A stretch of 40,115 nt of DNA, taken from contig NZ_FCOX02000064.1 in NCBI RefSeq assembly GCF_900044055.2, positions 1 to 40,115 on the forward strand, given 5' to 3'. Under the pieces are notes generated by a model. It made no database searches. It was not told the origin of the DNA and worked only from the letters and a program-made list of their open reading frames with translations. Shown piece by piece: positions 8,835-17,453 of this stretch. Numbering within the stretch: position 1 is the first letter of the stretch; every line of letters starts with the position of its first letter. Made by a program: the position numbers and the translations under genes. This stretch comes from Caballeronia calidae (lineage in GTDB: Bacteria; Pseudomonadota; Gammaproteobacteria; Burkholderiales; Burkholderiaceae).

Positions 8835-9860
8835 ATGGTGCCCTTCCCCATTTTGCTCTCGGTGGTCTTGCTAGTCCGCAATCGCGGCCCAGAACTGGGC
8901 GCAATTGTCGACGAAGTCGCGAAAACGGTCAGCGGCCTAGTTAGCGACTATGAACTAATCATTGTCGACAACGCCTCCGAAGACGACAGCGTCGCCGTGC
9001 TGCGCCAGCTCACCGCCGAATCGGGGCAGCCGAATCTTCAGGTGTATGCGCTGACCAAGGAAGTCGATGCGGACACCGCGTTCTGGGCCGGCCTCGAGAA
9101 CGGTCTCGGGGATTTCGTCGCGGTGCTCGATCCTATGCTCGATGACATATCCATACTCACAGTCATGCTGGAGAAGGCCACCGGCGGCATCGACATCGTG
9201 CTCGCGAACAATCAGCGCAAGCCCGCTCAAAGCGCGCCGTACCGATTCGCGCACGGCGCCTTCAACCTGCTCTACCGCTATTTCAGCGGGGCGAGTCTTG
9301 CAAGCGATGCGCCGCAGTTCCGCGTCATCAGCAAGCGAATCGTTAACTTCATCCTGCAGCATCCGCAGCCGGCCATCACGTACCGGCATCTGCCGATCAC
9401 CGGCGGTTTCTCGCGCCAGACGCTGCAATACAGCTCGCCACCGAAGACACATGGCACCAAGCGGCTCGGCGAAAGCATCGACCGGGGAGTGCGCCTGCTC
9501 GTCTCCACGACGCGCGCGCCCATGCGTCTGGTCACCACGCTGTCACTGTTCGGCGCCGGCGCGAACCTGCTCTATTCGGTCTATGTGGTGTTCATCGCGC
9601 TGTTCAAGCCGCATGTCGCGGAGGGTTGGGTCAGCCTGTCGCTGCAACAGTCGGGCATGTTCTTCCTGCTGTCGCTCGTGCTGCTCGTGCTGGCCGAATA
9701 CATCCTGCACATGGCGAGCCTCTCGACCGACGGGCCGCTTTATCACGTCGGCCAGGAATTCACGAGCGCGCGGATGACGCGGCGCGAAAAGCTGAATATC
9801 GAGGACGTGTCGCTTGCGCCCGAGCATCGGCCGAACCCTAGCGCGGCCCGAATCTCCTGA
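8835..9860 (+). CDS. Membrane-anchored GT2 glycosyltransferase (polyprenyl-phosphate sugar synthase type)
   Basis: A 341-residue protein. Residues about 7-50 form the GT-A nucleotide-binding start (SVVLLVRNRGPE, then YELIIVDNASEDDS). The acidic metal/nucleotide site is in the VAVLDPMLDD segment. The C-terminal third has two membrane helices (about 236-262 and 278-302), as in GtrB/ArnC/DPM1-like enzymes, which transfer a sugar from a nucleotide donor to undecaprenyl phosphate on the cytoplasmic face. Its TGA shares one base with the ATG of the next gene, so the two are translationally coupled. The small EmrE-like transporter three genes on is the kind of protein that flips such lipid-linked sugars. 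The sugar is unknown. An intermediate role in O-antigen synthesis is possible but less likely given the membrane anchor. Confidence 0.75.
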   Translation: MVPFPILLSVVLLVRNRGPELGAIVDEVAKTVSGLVSDYELIIVDNASEDDSVAVLRQLTAESGQPNLQVYALTKEVDADTAFWAGLENGLGDFVAVLDPMLDDISILTVMLEKATGGIDIVLANNQRKPAQSAPYRFAHGAFNLLYRYFSGASLASDAPQFRVISKRIVNFILQHPQPAITYRHLPITGGFSRQTLQYSSPPKTHGTKRLGESIDRGVRLLVSTTRAPMRLVTTLSLFGAGANLLYSVYVVFIALFKPHVAEGWVSLSLQQSGMFFLLSLVLLVLAEYILHMASLSTDGPLYHVGQEFTSARMTRREKLNIEDVSLAPEHRPNPSAARIS

Positions 9861-11014
9861 TGGCGAACGCTTCGCAGCCGCTGGATGCGGTCATCATCGG
9901 CGGCGGCTTCTACGGTTCGGCCATCGCCGTCTATCTGGCGCGGCAACGCGGGCTCCGGCGCATCTGTCTCGTCGAACGGGGCCACGACCTGCTGCAACGC
10001 GCGTCTTATAACAATCAGGCGCGCGTCCATAACGGCTATCACTATCCGCGCAGCTTCACCACGGCGTACCGTAGCCGCGTCAATCTGCCGAAGTTCGTGC
10101 GCGACTGGCCGCAGGCCGTCAAGGCGGATTTCGTGAAGCTGTACGCGATCGCGCGCCGCAATTCGAAAGTCACCGCGAAACAGTTCCAGCGTTTTTGCCG
10201 CGAAACCGGCGCGCGGCTGGAACCGGCAGATGCGTCGCTGAAGGCACTGTTCGAGCCGCGGCTGATCGAAAACGTGTTCGTCGTCCAGGAATACGCGTTC
10301 GACTCGCGCGAACTCGCCTGCTGGGCGCGCCGCGAATTGTTCGAAGCCGCGGTCGACGTCCGGTTGAACACGCGCGCCGAATCCATCACGCGCACCGGCG
10401 ACAGGGGCCTGAATGTCGCCGTGCGCGACGCGAGCGGCGACGCCGCGACGCTCACGGCGCACTACGTCTTCAACTGCACGTACAGCGGACTGAATCAGTT
10501 CACCGGCGAATTTCCGGGTACGCGCACGCGGCTCAAGCAGGAAATCACCGAGATGGCGCTCGTGCAGGCGCCGCCGAAGCTCGTGGATATCGGCGTGACC
10601 GTCATGGACGGTCCGTTCTTCTCGATGATGCCGTTCCCGTCGCGCGAACTGCACACGCTGTCGCACGTGCGTTACACGCCGCATCTGCACTGGGACGACG
10701 CCCCTGGCGTCGATCCGTACGCGCGTCTCGCGGACTATCCGCGCGAGTCCCGCGTTGACAGGATGATTCGTGACGTCGCGCGCTACATGCCGGCGGTCCG
10801 CGACGCGAAGTACGTAGAATCGCTGTTCGAAGTCAAGACCGTGCTCGGCAAGAACGAGGTGGACGACGGTCGCCCCATTCTCTTCGAAAAACACGCCGAT
10901 CTTCCCGGCTGCTATTCGGTTCTCGGCGGAAAGATCGACAACATTTACGATGTACTCGAAAAGCTGGACGCCGAGTCGTTCGCCACAGCACCCGTTCAAA
11001 CCACTTGCTCGTGA
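9860..11014 (+). CDS. FAD-dependent oxidoreductase (DAO family)
   Basis: A 384-residue protein. The N-terminus has the dinucleotide-binding motif IIGGGFYGSAIAVYLA (residues about 11-26), followed by the acidic strand end ICLVERG. A segment on YNNQARVHNGYHYPRS resembles the substrate/flavin part of DAO-type amine or 2-hydroxyacid oxidoreductases. The C-terminal VLGGKIDNIYDVL is the second flavin contact typical of the family. It overlaps the preceding GT2 by one base, and the next start lies 8 bases after its stop, so it sits inside a tight operon of sugar genes. Family knowledge gives oxidation of a C-N or C-OH bond; that it acts on the sugar handled by the operon is inference. No signal peptide is seen, so it should be cytoplasmic. 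Confidence 0.75.
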   Translation: MANASQPLDAVIIGGGFYGSAIAVYLARQRGLRRICLVERGHDLLQRASYNNQARVHNGYHYPRSFTTAYRSRVNLPKFVRDWPQAVKADFVKLYAIARRNSKVTAKQFQRFCRETGARLEPADASLKALFEPRLIENVFVVQEYAFDSRELACWARRELFEAAVDVRLNTRAESITRTGDRGLNVAVRDASGDAATLTAHYVFNCTYSGLNQFTGEFPGTRTRLKQEITEMALVQAPPKLVDIGVTVMDGPFFSMMPFPSRELHTLSHVRYTPHLHWDDAPGVDPYARLADYPRESRVDRMIRDVARYMPAVRDAKYVESLFEVKTVLGKNEVDDGRPILFEKHADLPGCYSVLGGKIDNIYDVLEKLDAESFATAPVQTTCS

Positions 11015-11022
11015 CACGCACC

Positions 11023-11817
11023 ATGACCAACGCGCTCATTGGATTCTCCGGCTTCGTCGGACAGACGTTGCTTAAACAGGGCACTTTCGAGTCGCTCTAC
11101 CGGTCTACCAATATCGGTGAGATCGACGGCCAATCTTTCGACGACGTCGTATGCGCTGGCGTGCCCGCGCAGAAATGGATCGCCAATCGCGATCCGGAGG
11201 CCGACCTGCGCAACATCGACGGCCTTATTGCACACTTGCGAACAATCCGCTGCCGCCACTTCACGCTCATCAGTACGGTCGACGTATTCAAGAATCCGGT
11301 CGGCGTCGACGAAGATTCAAGTGCCGACGAAGACGATCTGCATGCTTATGGCAAGAACCGTCGCCATCTGGAGCGGTTCGTCGAATCGCACTTCGCGGAG
11401 CATTTGATCGTGCGGCTGCCCGGACTCGTCGGCCCGGGCCTTCGCAAGAACGTGATCTTCGATTTCCTCAACGACAACAACGTCAGAGTCATCGACAGTC
11501 GCGGTGTATTCCAGTTCTATCCCATGGTGAATCTGGCCTACGATATCGCCATCGCGCGCAACGCCGGACTGCGGCTCGTTCATCTCACGGCGGAGCCGAT
11601 CAGCGTCGGCGAAATCTCGTCGCAGGGATTCGGACGGCCGTTCTCGCAGCATCAAGGCGGAACTGCCGCCCGGTACGACATGCGCACCCGGCACGCGCCG
11701 TTCTTCGGTGTGCGCGGCGACTACCAATACAGCGCGCGCGAAACGGTCCAGGCGGTGCGTGCCTATGCGCAGTCAGAACCGCTGCACGCGAAGGCGGCGA
11801 CTGGAAGCGCCTCATGA
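11023..11817 (+). CDS. NAD(P)-binding Rossmann protein, epimerase/dehydratase-like (short, SDR family)
   Basis: About 264 residues. The start ATG at 11023 puts the glycine-rich motif IGFSGFVGQTLL at the N-terminus. A GTG at 11011 overlapping the previous stop (GTGA) and a TTG at 11005 are alternatives. After the Rossmann start come the Ser/Thr-containing strand FTLISTVDVF and an AYGKNRR segment where extended SDR enzymes have YxxxK; here the motif reads Tyr-Gly-Lys-Asn-Arg, so the usual Lys position is Arg. The protein is about 50 residues shorter than usual epimerases. Its stop overlaps the next ATG (ATGA). It may act on the same sugar as its neighbours or may bind rather than convert it. 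Confidence 0.65.
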   Translation: MTNALIGFSGFVGQTLLKQGTFESLYRSTNIGEIDGQSFDDVVCAGVPAQKWIANRDPEADLRNIDGLIAHLRTIRCRHFTLISTVDVFKNPVGVDEDSSADEDDLHAYGKNRRHLERFVESHFAEHLIVRLPGLVGPGLRKNVIFDFLNDNNVRVIDSRGVFQFYPMVNLAYDIAIARNAGLRLVHLTAEPISVGEISSQGFGRPFSQHQGGTAARYDMRTRHAPFFGVRGDYQYSARETVQAVRAYAQSEPLHAKAATGSAS

Positions 11818-12650
11818 GAATCGCCATCTCGAATATTGCGTGGGACGTATCGGAAGACGATACAATCGCCGCGCTGCTCGCACGTCATGGGGTCGATGCA
11901 ATCGATATCGCACCGGGCAAGTACTTCCCGCAGCCTGCCGCCGCTACGGCCGAAGACATGGCGCGCGTCAAGGGATGGTGGCACGAGCGCGGCGCCGAGA
12001 TCACAGGCATGCAGTCGCTTCTGTTCGGCACTACCGGCCTCAACCTGTTCGGCTCGCCCGCAAGCCGCGAAGCCATGCTGGCGCAATTGGAAGCGGTGTG
12101 CCGTATCGGCGAAGGCGTCGGCGCGACCCGGCTCGTGTTCGGCTCGCCGAAGAACCGCGATCGCGGCGAACTCTCGGATGACGAAGCACTGGAAATCGCC
12201 GTGCCGTTCTTCCGGCAGCTAGGCGAAAGCGCTAGCCGTCACGGAGTAATTCTCTGCCTCGAACCGAATCCGCCTTGCTACGGCGCCAACTTCATGACGA
12301 CGAGCCAAGAAACGCTGAGCATCGTCAAAGAGGTCGCTCACCCCGCCATCAAGATGCAGCTCGATGCGGGCGCGATGACGATCAACGGCGAAGACGCGAT
12401 TGCCACGTTGCGCGCCTGTGCGCCTTTCATCGGACACGTTCATGCCAGTGAGCCGGGCTTGGTGCCCATTGGCGACGGCGGCTGCGACCACGCAGCGATC
12501 GCGCGAAGCATCCGTGAGACATTGCCGAGCCATGTCGTCACCATCGAGATGGTCGCGACCAAGGACGAGCCACATCACGTGTCCATCGAGCGCGCTTTGC
12601 GCAAGACGCTTTCCTTTTACGGTGAAGCGGGAGCCGGAGCGGCGAAATGA
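11814..12650 (+). CDS. Sugar phosphate isomerase/epimerase-like TIM barrel (AP endonuclease 2 fold)
   Basis: A 278-residue protein starting MRIAISNIAWDV at the ATG overlapping the previous stop (ATGA at 11814-11817). The longer open frame upstream is antisense/out-of-frame with the previous gene and is not used. Likely metal ligands occur at the usual barrel-strand ends: Glu in LCLEPNPPCYG, Asp in KMQLDAGAM, His in IGHVHASEPGL and Glu in VTIEMVATKD. The family includes xylose isomerase-like enzymes, tagatose epimerases and inosose dehydratases that isomerise or dehydrate sugars and inositols. With the linked FAD and Rossmann-fold enzymes it suggests synthesis of an uncommon sugar or cyclitol unit. 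The 3' end overlaps the next gene by 4 bases. Confidence 0.75.
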   Translation: MRIAISNIAWDVSEDDTIAALLARHGVDAIDIAPGKYFPQPAAATAEDMARVKGWWHERGAEITGMQSLLFGTTGLNLFGSPASREAMLAQLEAVCRIGEGVGATRLVFGSPKNRDRGELSDDEALEIAVPFFRQLGESASRHGVILCLEPNPPCYGANFMTTSQETLSIVKEVAHPAIKMQLDAGAMTINGEDAIATLRACAPFIGHVHASEPGLVPIGDGGCDHAAIARSIRETLPSHVVTIEMVATKDEPHHVSIERALRKTLSFYGEAGAGAAK

Positions 12651-13003
12651 AATGGATCATTCTCGCGTTGGGCATTGGCTCCAACGCGGCGGCCAGCGTT
12701 CTGGTCAAGCTCGCCATGCTCGCGCCGCGCAAGTTTCCTTCGCCGTCCGACCCGATGGCCGCCCTGATGAACTGGCCGTTCTGGCTAGGTCTCGCGCTGT
12801 ACGGCGCCGCGTTCCTGCTCTACGCCGCAGCGCTGGCGCGACTGCCGCTGAATGTCGCGCATCCGGTGCTGACTTCTGGCGCGATAGCCACTGTCGCGCT
12901 GAGTTCCGTGCTCATTTTCCGCGAGCCTTTTCACTGGACGACGGGCGCAGGAATCGGCTTCATCCTGACGGGCGTGATCCTGCTAACCATGCGCGTAGCC
13001 TGA
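12647..13003 (+). CDS. EmrE/ArnE-like small transporter (four membrane helices), likely lipid-linked sugar flippase
   Basis: A 118-residue, very hydrophobic protein with four predicted membrane helices (about 1-24, 43-66, 70-91, 97-117). Conserved-looking spots include the N-terminal GIGSNAAASVLVKLAM with a Lys in helix 1, and LNVAHPVLTSGAIATVALS in helix 3, typical of the EamA/SMR superfamily. ArnE/ArnF and related small proteins flip undecaprenyl-phosphate aminoarabinose. The ATGA overlap with the upstream gene and the nearby GT2 enzymes favour a sugar-lipid flippase over a drug exporter. It probably works as a dimer or with a partner; none is seen next to it. Confidence 0.7.
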   Translation: MKWIILALGIGSNAAASVLVKLAMLAPRKFPSPSDPMAALMNWPFWLGLALYGAAFLLYAAALARLPLNVAHPVLTSGAIATVALSSVLIFREPFHWTTGAGIGFILTGVILLTMRVA

Positions 13004-13016
13004 TATTTTCAAGAAT

Positions 13017-13832
13017 ATGAATACCTCATCCACTGCGCCTTTGGGCGATGACCGCGCCCGCTGGCAGGTTCCGAGTTTCGAAACGTTGTTTTGGCAAGGA
13101 CGGCAAAGCGAAGTGTCCGTCATAATCCCGGTCATCAACGAGGGCGATCGCATTCGCAATCTGTTGTCCCGGATGCGCGATCTGAACATAGCCTCGCGCG
13201 CCGATATCATCCTCGTCGACGGCGGCAGCACGGACGGCTCGCTGGCTGAGGACTTCCTTCGCGAGCACGGCGTGCGCGGACTGCTGCTCAAGACAGCGCC
13301 GGGCAAATTGAGCGCGCAATTGCGTTGCGCATACGCGTTCGCCCTCGATCAAGGCTACGAACATATCGTCACCATCGACGGAAACGACAAGGACGATCCA
13401 GAAGCGATTCCGCGCTTTATCGATGCGCTGAAAAACGGCATCGACTTCGTGCAGGCCTCGCGCTTTCTCGCTGGCGGCATTGCGGAAAATACGCCGAAAT
13501 CGCGCGACTTCGCCATACGCTTCATACACGCGCCGATGTTGAGTCTGTTTTCGGGGTTCGCGTGGACCGACACGACACAAGGTTTTCGCGGTTACAGCCG
13601 CCGCATGCTGCTCGACCCGAAACTGGCGATCTTCCGCGATGTGTTCATGAGCTACGAGTTGCTCGTTTATCTGTCATATCGCGCGCCCAAGCTGGGCTAT
13701 CGCTGCGTAGAGCTGCCGACGACGCGACGCTATCCGAAAGGGGAAGTCCCCACGAAGATCAGTGCAGTGAGAGGCAACATCGGCGTGCTCAAGATGCTCT
13801 TGAAGGCGTGCTTTGGCGCCTACAACGCCTGA
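13017..13832 (+). CDS. GT2 glycosyltransferase (DPM1-like), soluble
   Basis: A 271-residue GT-A enzyme. Residues about 24-75 carry SVIIPVINEGDRIRNLLSRM and ADIILVDGGSTDGS, and the donor site is IVTIDGNDKDDPEAIPRF. The acceptor-side region includes TDTTQGFRGYSRRML, close to the FRGYSR motif of DPM1-type enzymes. Unlike the first GT2 of the operon it has no clear C-terminal membrane pair. It begins 13 bases after the transporter gene. It may be a second polyprenyl-phosphate sugar synthase or may add a sugar to the lipid-linked product; its donor and acceptor are unknown. Confidence 0.75.
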   Translation: MNTSSTAPLGDDRARWQVPSFETLFWQGRQSEVSVIIPVINEGDRIRNLLSRMRDLNIASRADIILVDGGSTDGSLAEDFLREHGVRGLLLKTAPGKLSAQLRCAYAFALDQGYEHIVTIDGNDKDDPEAIPRFIDALKNGIDFVQASRFLAGGIAENTPKSRDFAIRFIHAPMLSLFSGFAWTDTTQGFRGYSRRMLLDPKLAIFRDVFMSYELLVYLSYRAPKLGYRCVELPTTRRYPKGEVPTKISAVRGNIGVLKMLLKACFGAYNA

Positions 13833-13936
13833 AGAACACATTGAAACGGGTGCCCGTCGTTTGCGGCGCCGCTTGCCGCTTCAGACTCGCCTGGACCGTC
13901 CGTTCAGGTAACGACTGAACAAGGATTCCGTCGCGA

Positions 13937-15814
13937 ATGATTTTGAAAAGAAGATTCGACGCCGAGTTGCTCACCTTCGGTCTTGTATTTATAGCCGTCT
14001 TCTCGGAACTGCGCTTCTCGACCACGTCGGGCTCGGCAGGAAACGTCGAGCAATGGGTTAACCTGACGAACGCCATGTTCTATGGGAAGCAGGACTTCCT
14101 ATTCAGCTACGGGCCGCTGTATTGGCTCACGGGCGGCGCCACGTCGATGCACAATGTCTATGCCTATTGGGCAAGCATTGCGTTCGTCAGTACGGTGCAG
14201 GCCTTTTTCTGGGCGATCCTCTTCATCCTCAGCTTCAAAGCGCGCGGCTATGTGCTGCTCGGCATCGCTTACTTTTTGTTCTTCAACAGCCTGGTCTTTT
14301 CTCCCGCGTTCTTTTTGTGGCCGCTTGCGGTCGTCGCGTTTTTCGAATATTCGCAACCCTCGCCGCTGAGACTCGAAGCGAAATGGCTGGTTCTGCTGGG
14401 AGTTGCCGCCGGCTTCTTTTTTTACGTCCGTTTTTTCTATGGCACCTTCGCCGTTGTGACATTCGGAACGTATTTTGTTACACGCGCATGGTTTGAGCGG
14501 CGCCTTTCCGATCTGCTGTTTCTCGCGGCAGGGGGCGCGATTGCTTATGTTGTCTTCGGCCTGATCATCTTTCACCAAGGCATCAGTCTCATTGATTATC
14601 TGTCCATCAATAGCGAGTTGAATTTCGGCAACTCGGTGGACATGATCATCGATGTAGACAATGCGCGGCGCACGTATGCAGCCGCGGCTATCGTGCTCGT
14701 CTGCCTGAACGTCTACACACTTTGGCGGCGGCCACGGCTGTTTCTCACCGTCAACGCATTATTCCTCGTGTTGTTCAAGATCGGCTTCAGCCGAACGGAC
14801 CACTACCTGGCCTACTTCGTCGTTCCGACCGCGGTCCTGATCTGCGTCGCTCTGTTCGACGGCAGCCGTTGTGGCAAGCTACTGTTCGTGATCGCCGGGG
14901 GCGCGCTGTTCCACATTTCCATACACCCGAGCTTCTCAGGCGCGCCCGTTCGAAACGCTCTGATCGCCGGCACGGACTTCTCCGTGCCGTATGAAGCGCG
15001 AATGGCGCAAGCCTATGCGCAATACAAGCTGCCGCCTGCTCTTCTGCAAAAGATTGGCCGCTCCACGATCGACGTCTATCCCTACAACAACGAGTACGTG
15101 TACGCCAACGGTCTCAACTACGTTCATCGGCCGTTGTTTCAGAATTACATGACCTTGACGCCTCACCTCGACGCGATGAATCAAGCGTTTTTGGAATCTG
15201 CCCAACGTCCCAAGTTCGTCCTTTGGACGGCGGGAATCATGTGTCCTGGCGCGGGTTGCAATCCATTCGACGCGTTCGACCAGAAACTCGGCCTGAACGA
15301 GGATCCTTTGACGTCCGCGACACTGCTGCTGAACTACCACGTCGTTGACCGGTTCGACACGCCCAACGGCAGCCCGGCTGCGCTTCTCGAAGCGAATCCT
15401 TCGACGACGCCCTATTCGGAGCGTGCGATCGCATCGCAGCCGATGGAGCTCGGCGTCTGGTATCCCGTGCCGACCGCGAAAGGTGGCGTGGTCAGGCTCA
15501 AGCCGGCTTTGCACTTCACCCTGTGGGGCAGGCTGAGAAACCTGCTGTTCCGGGGCGCGCCGCTCAAAGTGAAGTACAAGCTCGCTTCCGGGCAGATTCT
15601 CGAATATCGCATCAACTTGCTGAACGCACCGAGCGGAATCTGGGTAACGCCCTTGCCCACGAGTTTCGCGCTTGACGGCGCGCAGGTTAAATCGATCATG
15701 CTGGAGACGCGGGTGCCGGGATATCTCAAGGCGGCGTTCGATGCTCAATGGGCGCTCGTACCGATTGAGGCGGTGCATCCGTCAAACTCCGCGAACGCTG
15801 CGCCCGCGCGCTGA
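13937..15814 (+). CDS. Large polytopic membrane protein, GT-C-like candidate
   Basis: A 625-residue protein with about ten membrane helices in the first 350 residues and a long C-terminal domain (about 350-625) likely on the periplasmic side. The first loop (ELRFSTTSGSAGNVEQW, then a FSYGPLYWLTGGA segment) lies where GT-C enzymes place their catalytic acidic loop, though I see no certain family match. It follows the GT2 gene by 104 bases, in the same direction, and ends before the convergent minus-strand genes. In context it may be the periplasmic transferase that places the flipped sugar on lipid A or O-antigen, which is inference. The broken 7135-8732 gene may have had a similar role. Confidence 0.6.
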   Translation: MILKRRFDAELLTFGLVFIAVFSELRFSTTSGSAGNVEQWVNLTNAMFYGKQDFLFSYGPLYWLTGGATSMHNVYAYWASIAFVSTVQAFFWAILFILSFKARGYVLLGIAYFLFFNSLVFSPAFFLWPLAVVAFFEYSQPSPLRLEAKWLVLLGVAAGFFFYVRFFYGTFAVVTFGTYFVTRAWFERRLSDLLFLAAGGAIAYVVFGLIIFHQGISLIDYLSINSELNFGNSVDMIIDVDNARRTYAAAAIVLVCLNVYTLWRRPRLFLTVNALFLVLFKIGFSRTDHYLAYFVVPTAVLICVALFDGSRCGKLLFVIAGGALFHISIHPSFSGAPVRNALIAGTDFSVPYEARMAQAYAQYKLPPALLQKIGRSTIDVYPYNNEYVYANGLNYVHRPLFQNYMTLTPHLDAMNQAFLESAQRPKFVLWTAGIMCPGAGCNPFDAFDQKLGLNEDPLTSATLLLNYHVVDRFDTPNGSPAALLEANPSTTPYSERAIASQPMELGVWYPVPTAKGGVVRLKPALHFTLWGRLRNLLFRGAPLKVKYKLASGQILEYRINLLNAPSGIWVTPLPTSFALDGAQVKSIMLETRVPGYLKAAFDAQWALVPIEAVHPSNSANAAPAR

Positions 15815-15867
15815 GTGCTCGCGCTCTGTCTTCCCGGAACCAGCTCGAACGGAACTAAGCGAAACTA

Positions 15868-15889
15868 AGCGGCGCCGCTGTTTCTTTTG
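15868..15889. terminator. Candidate bidirectional terminator between convergent genes
   Basis: AGCGGCGCCGCT (15868-15879) is a perfect dyad followed by GTTTCTTTTG, which is T-rich on the plus strand. On the minus strand the flank is less T-rich. It lies between genes that converge, ending at 15814 and 15931, where a terminator is expected. Just upstream AACTAAGCG is repeated in tandem. Confidence 0.35.
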
Positions 15890-15930
15890 TCGAGCAACTT
15901 TGTTCGATTTCCGGTCGGGGCAGCGAGCCT

Positions 15931-17442
15931 TCAAACTGGCATTGCGTCGACCGGCTTCCGCCGGATTCGATCGATGAGCGCCGCAAGGCACACGCCGACG
16001 CACACCAATCCGAGCGGGACCGCTGGCAAGTCCCAGAGAACCGGGTTGAGGAAGTAGTGAACGAAGGAATGGCCCTTCGCCAGGACGAACCACGACATCG
16101 GTGCGGCGATGCTCAGGAAGAAGCAGATGCTCAACGCCCTGCGCTTGACGTCCTTGGAGAACGCCAGCATGACGGCCGCGACACCGAGAAGGATCAACAA
16201 GACATAAAAAGGTACATCTGCACCCACGAGGATCGGCTGCAAGAGTTCGCCGAAATACTTGCGTAACACCTCGGTCAACGGCGCATTCGTGCCCAGCGCA
16301 GGATCCCCTCCCGACGAATAAGTGCGCCGTGCCATGTCTTCATGAATGCCATGCAAGCCGTTTGCGATCGTGCCGCCCAGGAGCTTCGCGTGTACGAGAA
16401 GGATCGCAAAGAACGCAATGACACCCGAGATCCCCAACCTGCAGATCGCGAAGAACATATGCCGGACGGAGGCCGATTCCCTCAACCCCACATACACGAG
16501 CGGTATCATCGACGCCAACATCACGGTCGACATGTATTCATAGCCACACGCGGCCTTGATCGCGATGCAACCCGCGTAGCCGAGACATGTTTTCCAGCCG
16601 GCAGATGCGGCGAAGGCTTCCGAGCGCGACATGACGAAGCAGACGTACGTGAACGGCAGGAACCACGTCCACTCCATCCAGTACATGTTGCCGGCAAAGC
16701 CCATGAACCATGGTGAAACGACCATGCCCGCCCCGAGGAAAACAGCCGGCAGAAGCCCGAACTCAACGAACACGCAGATCACGATGACGGCCAAGAGCGC
16801 GGCGAGTATCGTCGTGTTCAAAGCGCGATAGAGGTTGAGGTCGCGGCTCTTGAACGCGTGATAAAGATTCGAGAATAAGAAACCGGGCACACCGATCTGA
16901 CTGCCATAGCCGTGGAACGGCGCATCGATTTTCTGCAAGGGCAGATAGGTGGCAGGGCCAAACATCGCCTCGGTAAGTATTGGCCCGTCGAGTCGGACAT
17001 TGATGTACAGAGGGTTGACGCTCAGGTCCAGAATGGTATGGACGCTGCCGTTGGGCAAGCGGATTTTCGAGCCGGGCGCGTACTCGACGAAGTTCCGAAT
17101 GTTGCGCTTGACCATGAAGCCGCTAAATGCGCGAGCAACGCCGCTGTTCCAATTTCCATCCGAGTAGTCATACGGATCTTTGCGCTCTAGCGTCTTGATC
17201 GAGCTATCGTCGAACTGGCTATAGCAAGCCGGCTTGTCGGGATAAACGCCGAGACCGAGCCGCCCGCCTCCTGGGACCGGATCGGTGGCATCGCGGATCA
17301 TCGTGCAAACCACGTACCCCTCCGAGTAGCGGTCGAACAACGCCTGATTGACGATGGAAAACGGATCCTTGTGGAGGATCAAGGCAAACAGTACAAAAAC
17401 GACTGTCGTCGCAATTAGGATCGACGGTTTGATTCGACGCAA
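15931..17442 (-). CDS. Polytopic membrane protein of unknown function, last gene of the O-antigen transcript
   Basis: About 503 residues from a TTG start at 17440-17442, which has GAGAGGA five bases before it and gives an N-terminus RRIKPSILIATTVVFVLF. An ATG at 17493 (520 residues) has no ribosome binding site and would overlap the upstream gene by 40 bases. After one N-terminal helix comes a large non-membrane loop of about 180 residues (with GGRLGLGVYPDKPACYSQ). Then come about eight helices, a second small loop, and a C-terminal pair of helices. The shape (helix, periplasmic domain, helices) resembles O-antigen-modifying or GT-C-like membrane proteins, but I do not recognise the family. 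Neighbours are a secreted protein and an acyltransferase. Confidence 0.6.
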   Translation of the reverse strand: MRRIKPSILIATTVVFVLFALILHKDPFSIVNQALFDRYSEGYVVCTMIRDATDPVPGGGRLGLGVYPDKPACYSQFDDSSIKTLERKDPYDYSDGNWNSGVARAFSGFMVKRNIRNFVEYAPGSKIRLPNGSVHTILDLSVNPLYINVRLDGPILTEAMFGPATYLPLQKIDAPFHGYGSQIGVPGFLFSNLYHAFKSRDLNLYRALNTTILAALLAVIVICVFVEFGLLPAVFLGAGMVVSPWFMGFAGNMYWMEWTWFLPFTYVCFVMSRSEAFAASAGWKTCLGYAGCIAIKAACGYEYMSTVMLASMIPLVYVGLRESASVRHMFFAICRLGISGVIAFFAILLVHAKLLGGTIANGLHGIHEDMARRTYSSGGDPALGTNAPLTEVLRKYFGELLQPILVGADVPFYVLLILLGVAAVMLAFSKDVKRRALSICFFLSIAAPMSWFVLAKGHSFVHYFLNPVLWDLPAVPLGLVCVGVCLAALIDRIRRKPVDAMPV

Positions 17443-17453
17443 GGTATTCCTCT

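Noticed and set aside
9743..11017. 424-residue minus-strand open frame
   Set aside because: Fully antisense to the FAD oxidoreductase, whose motifs are clear; low-complexity Arg/Val composition.
11151..11813. Upstream extension of the TIM-barrel gene by 221 codons
   Set aside because: The extension overlaps the Rossmann gene out of frame and is Arg-rich; the ATG at 11814 with ATGA overlap is the natural start.
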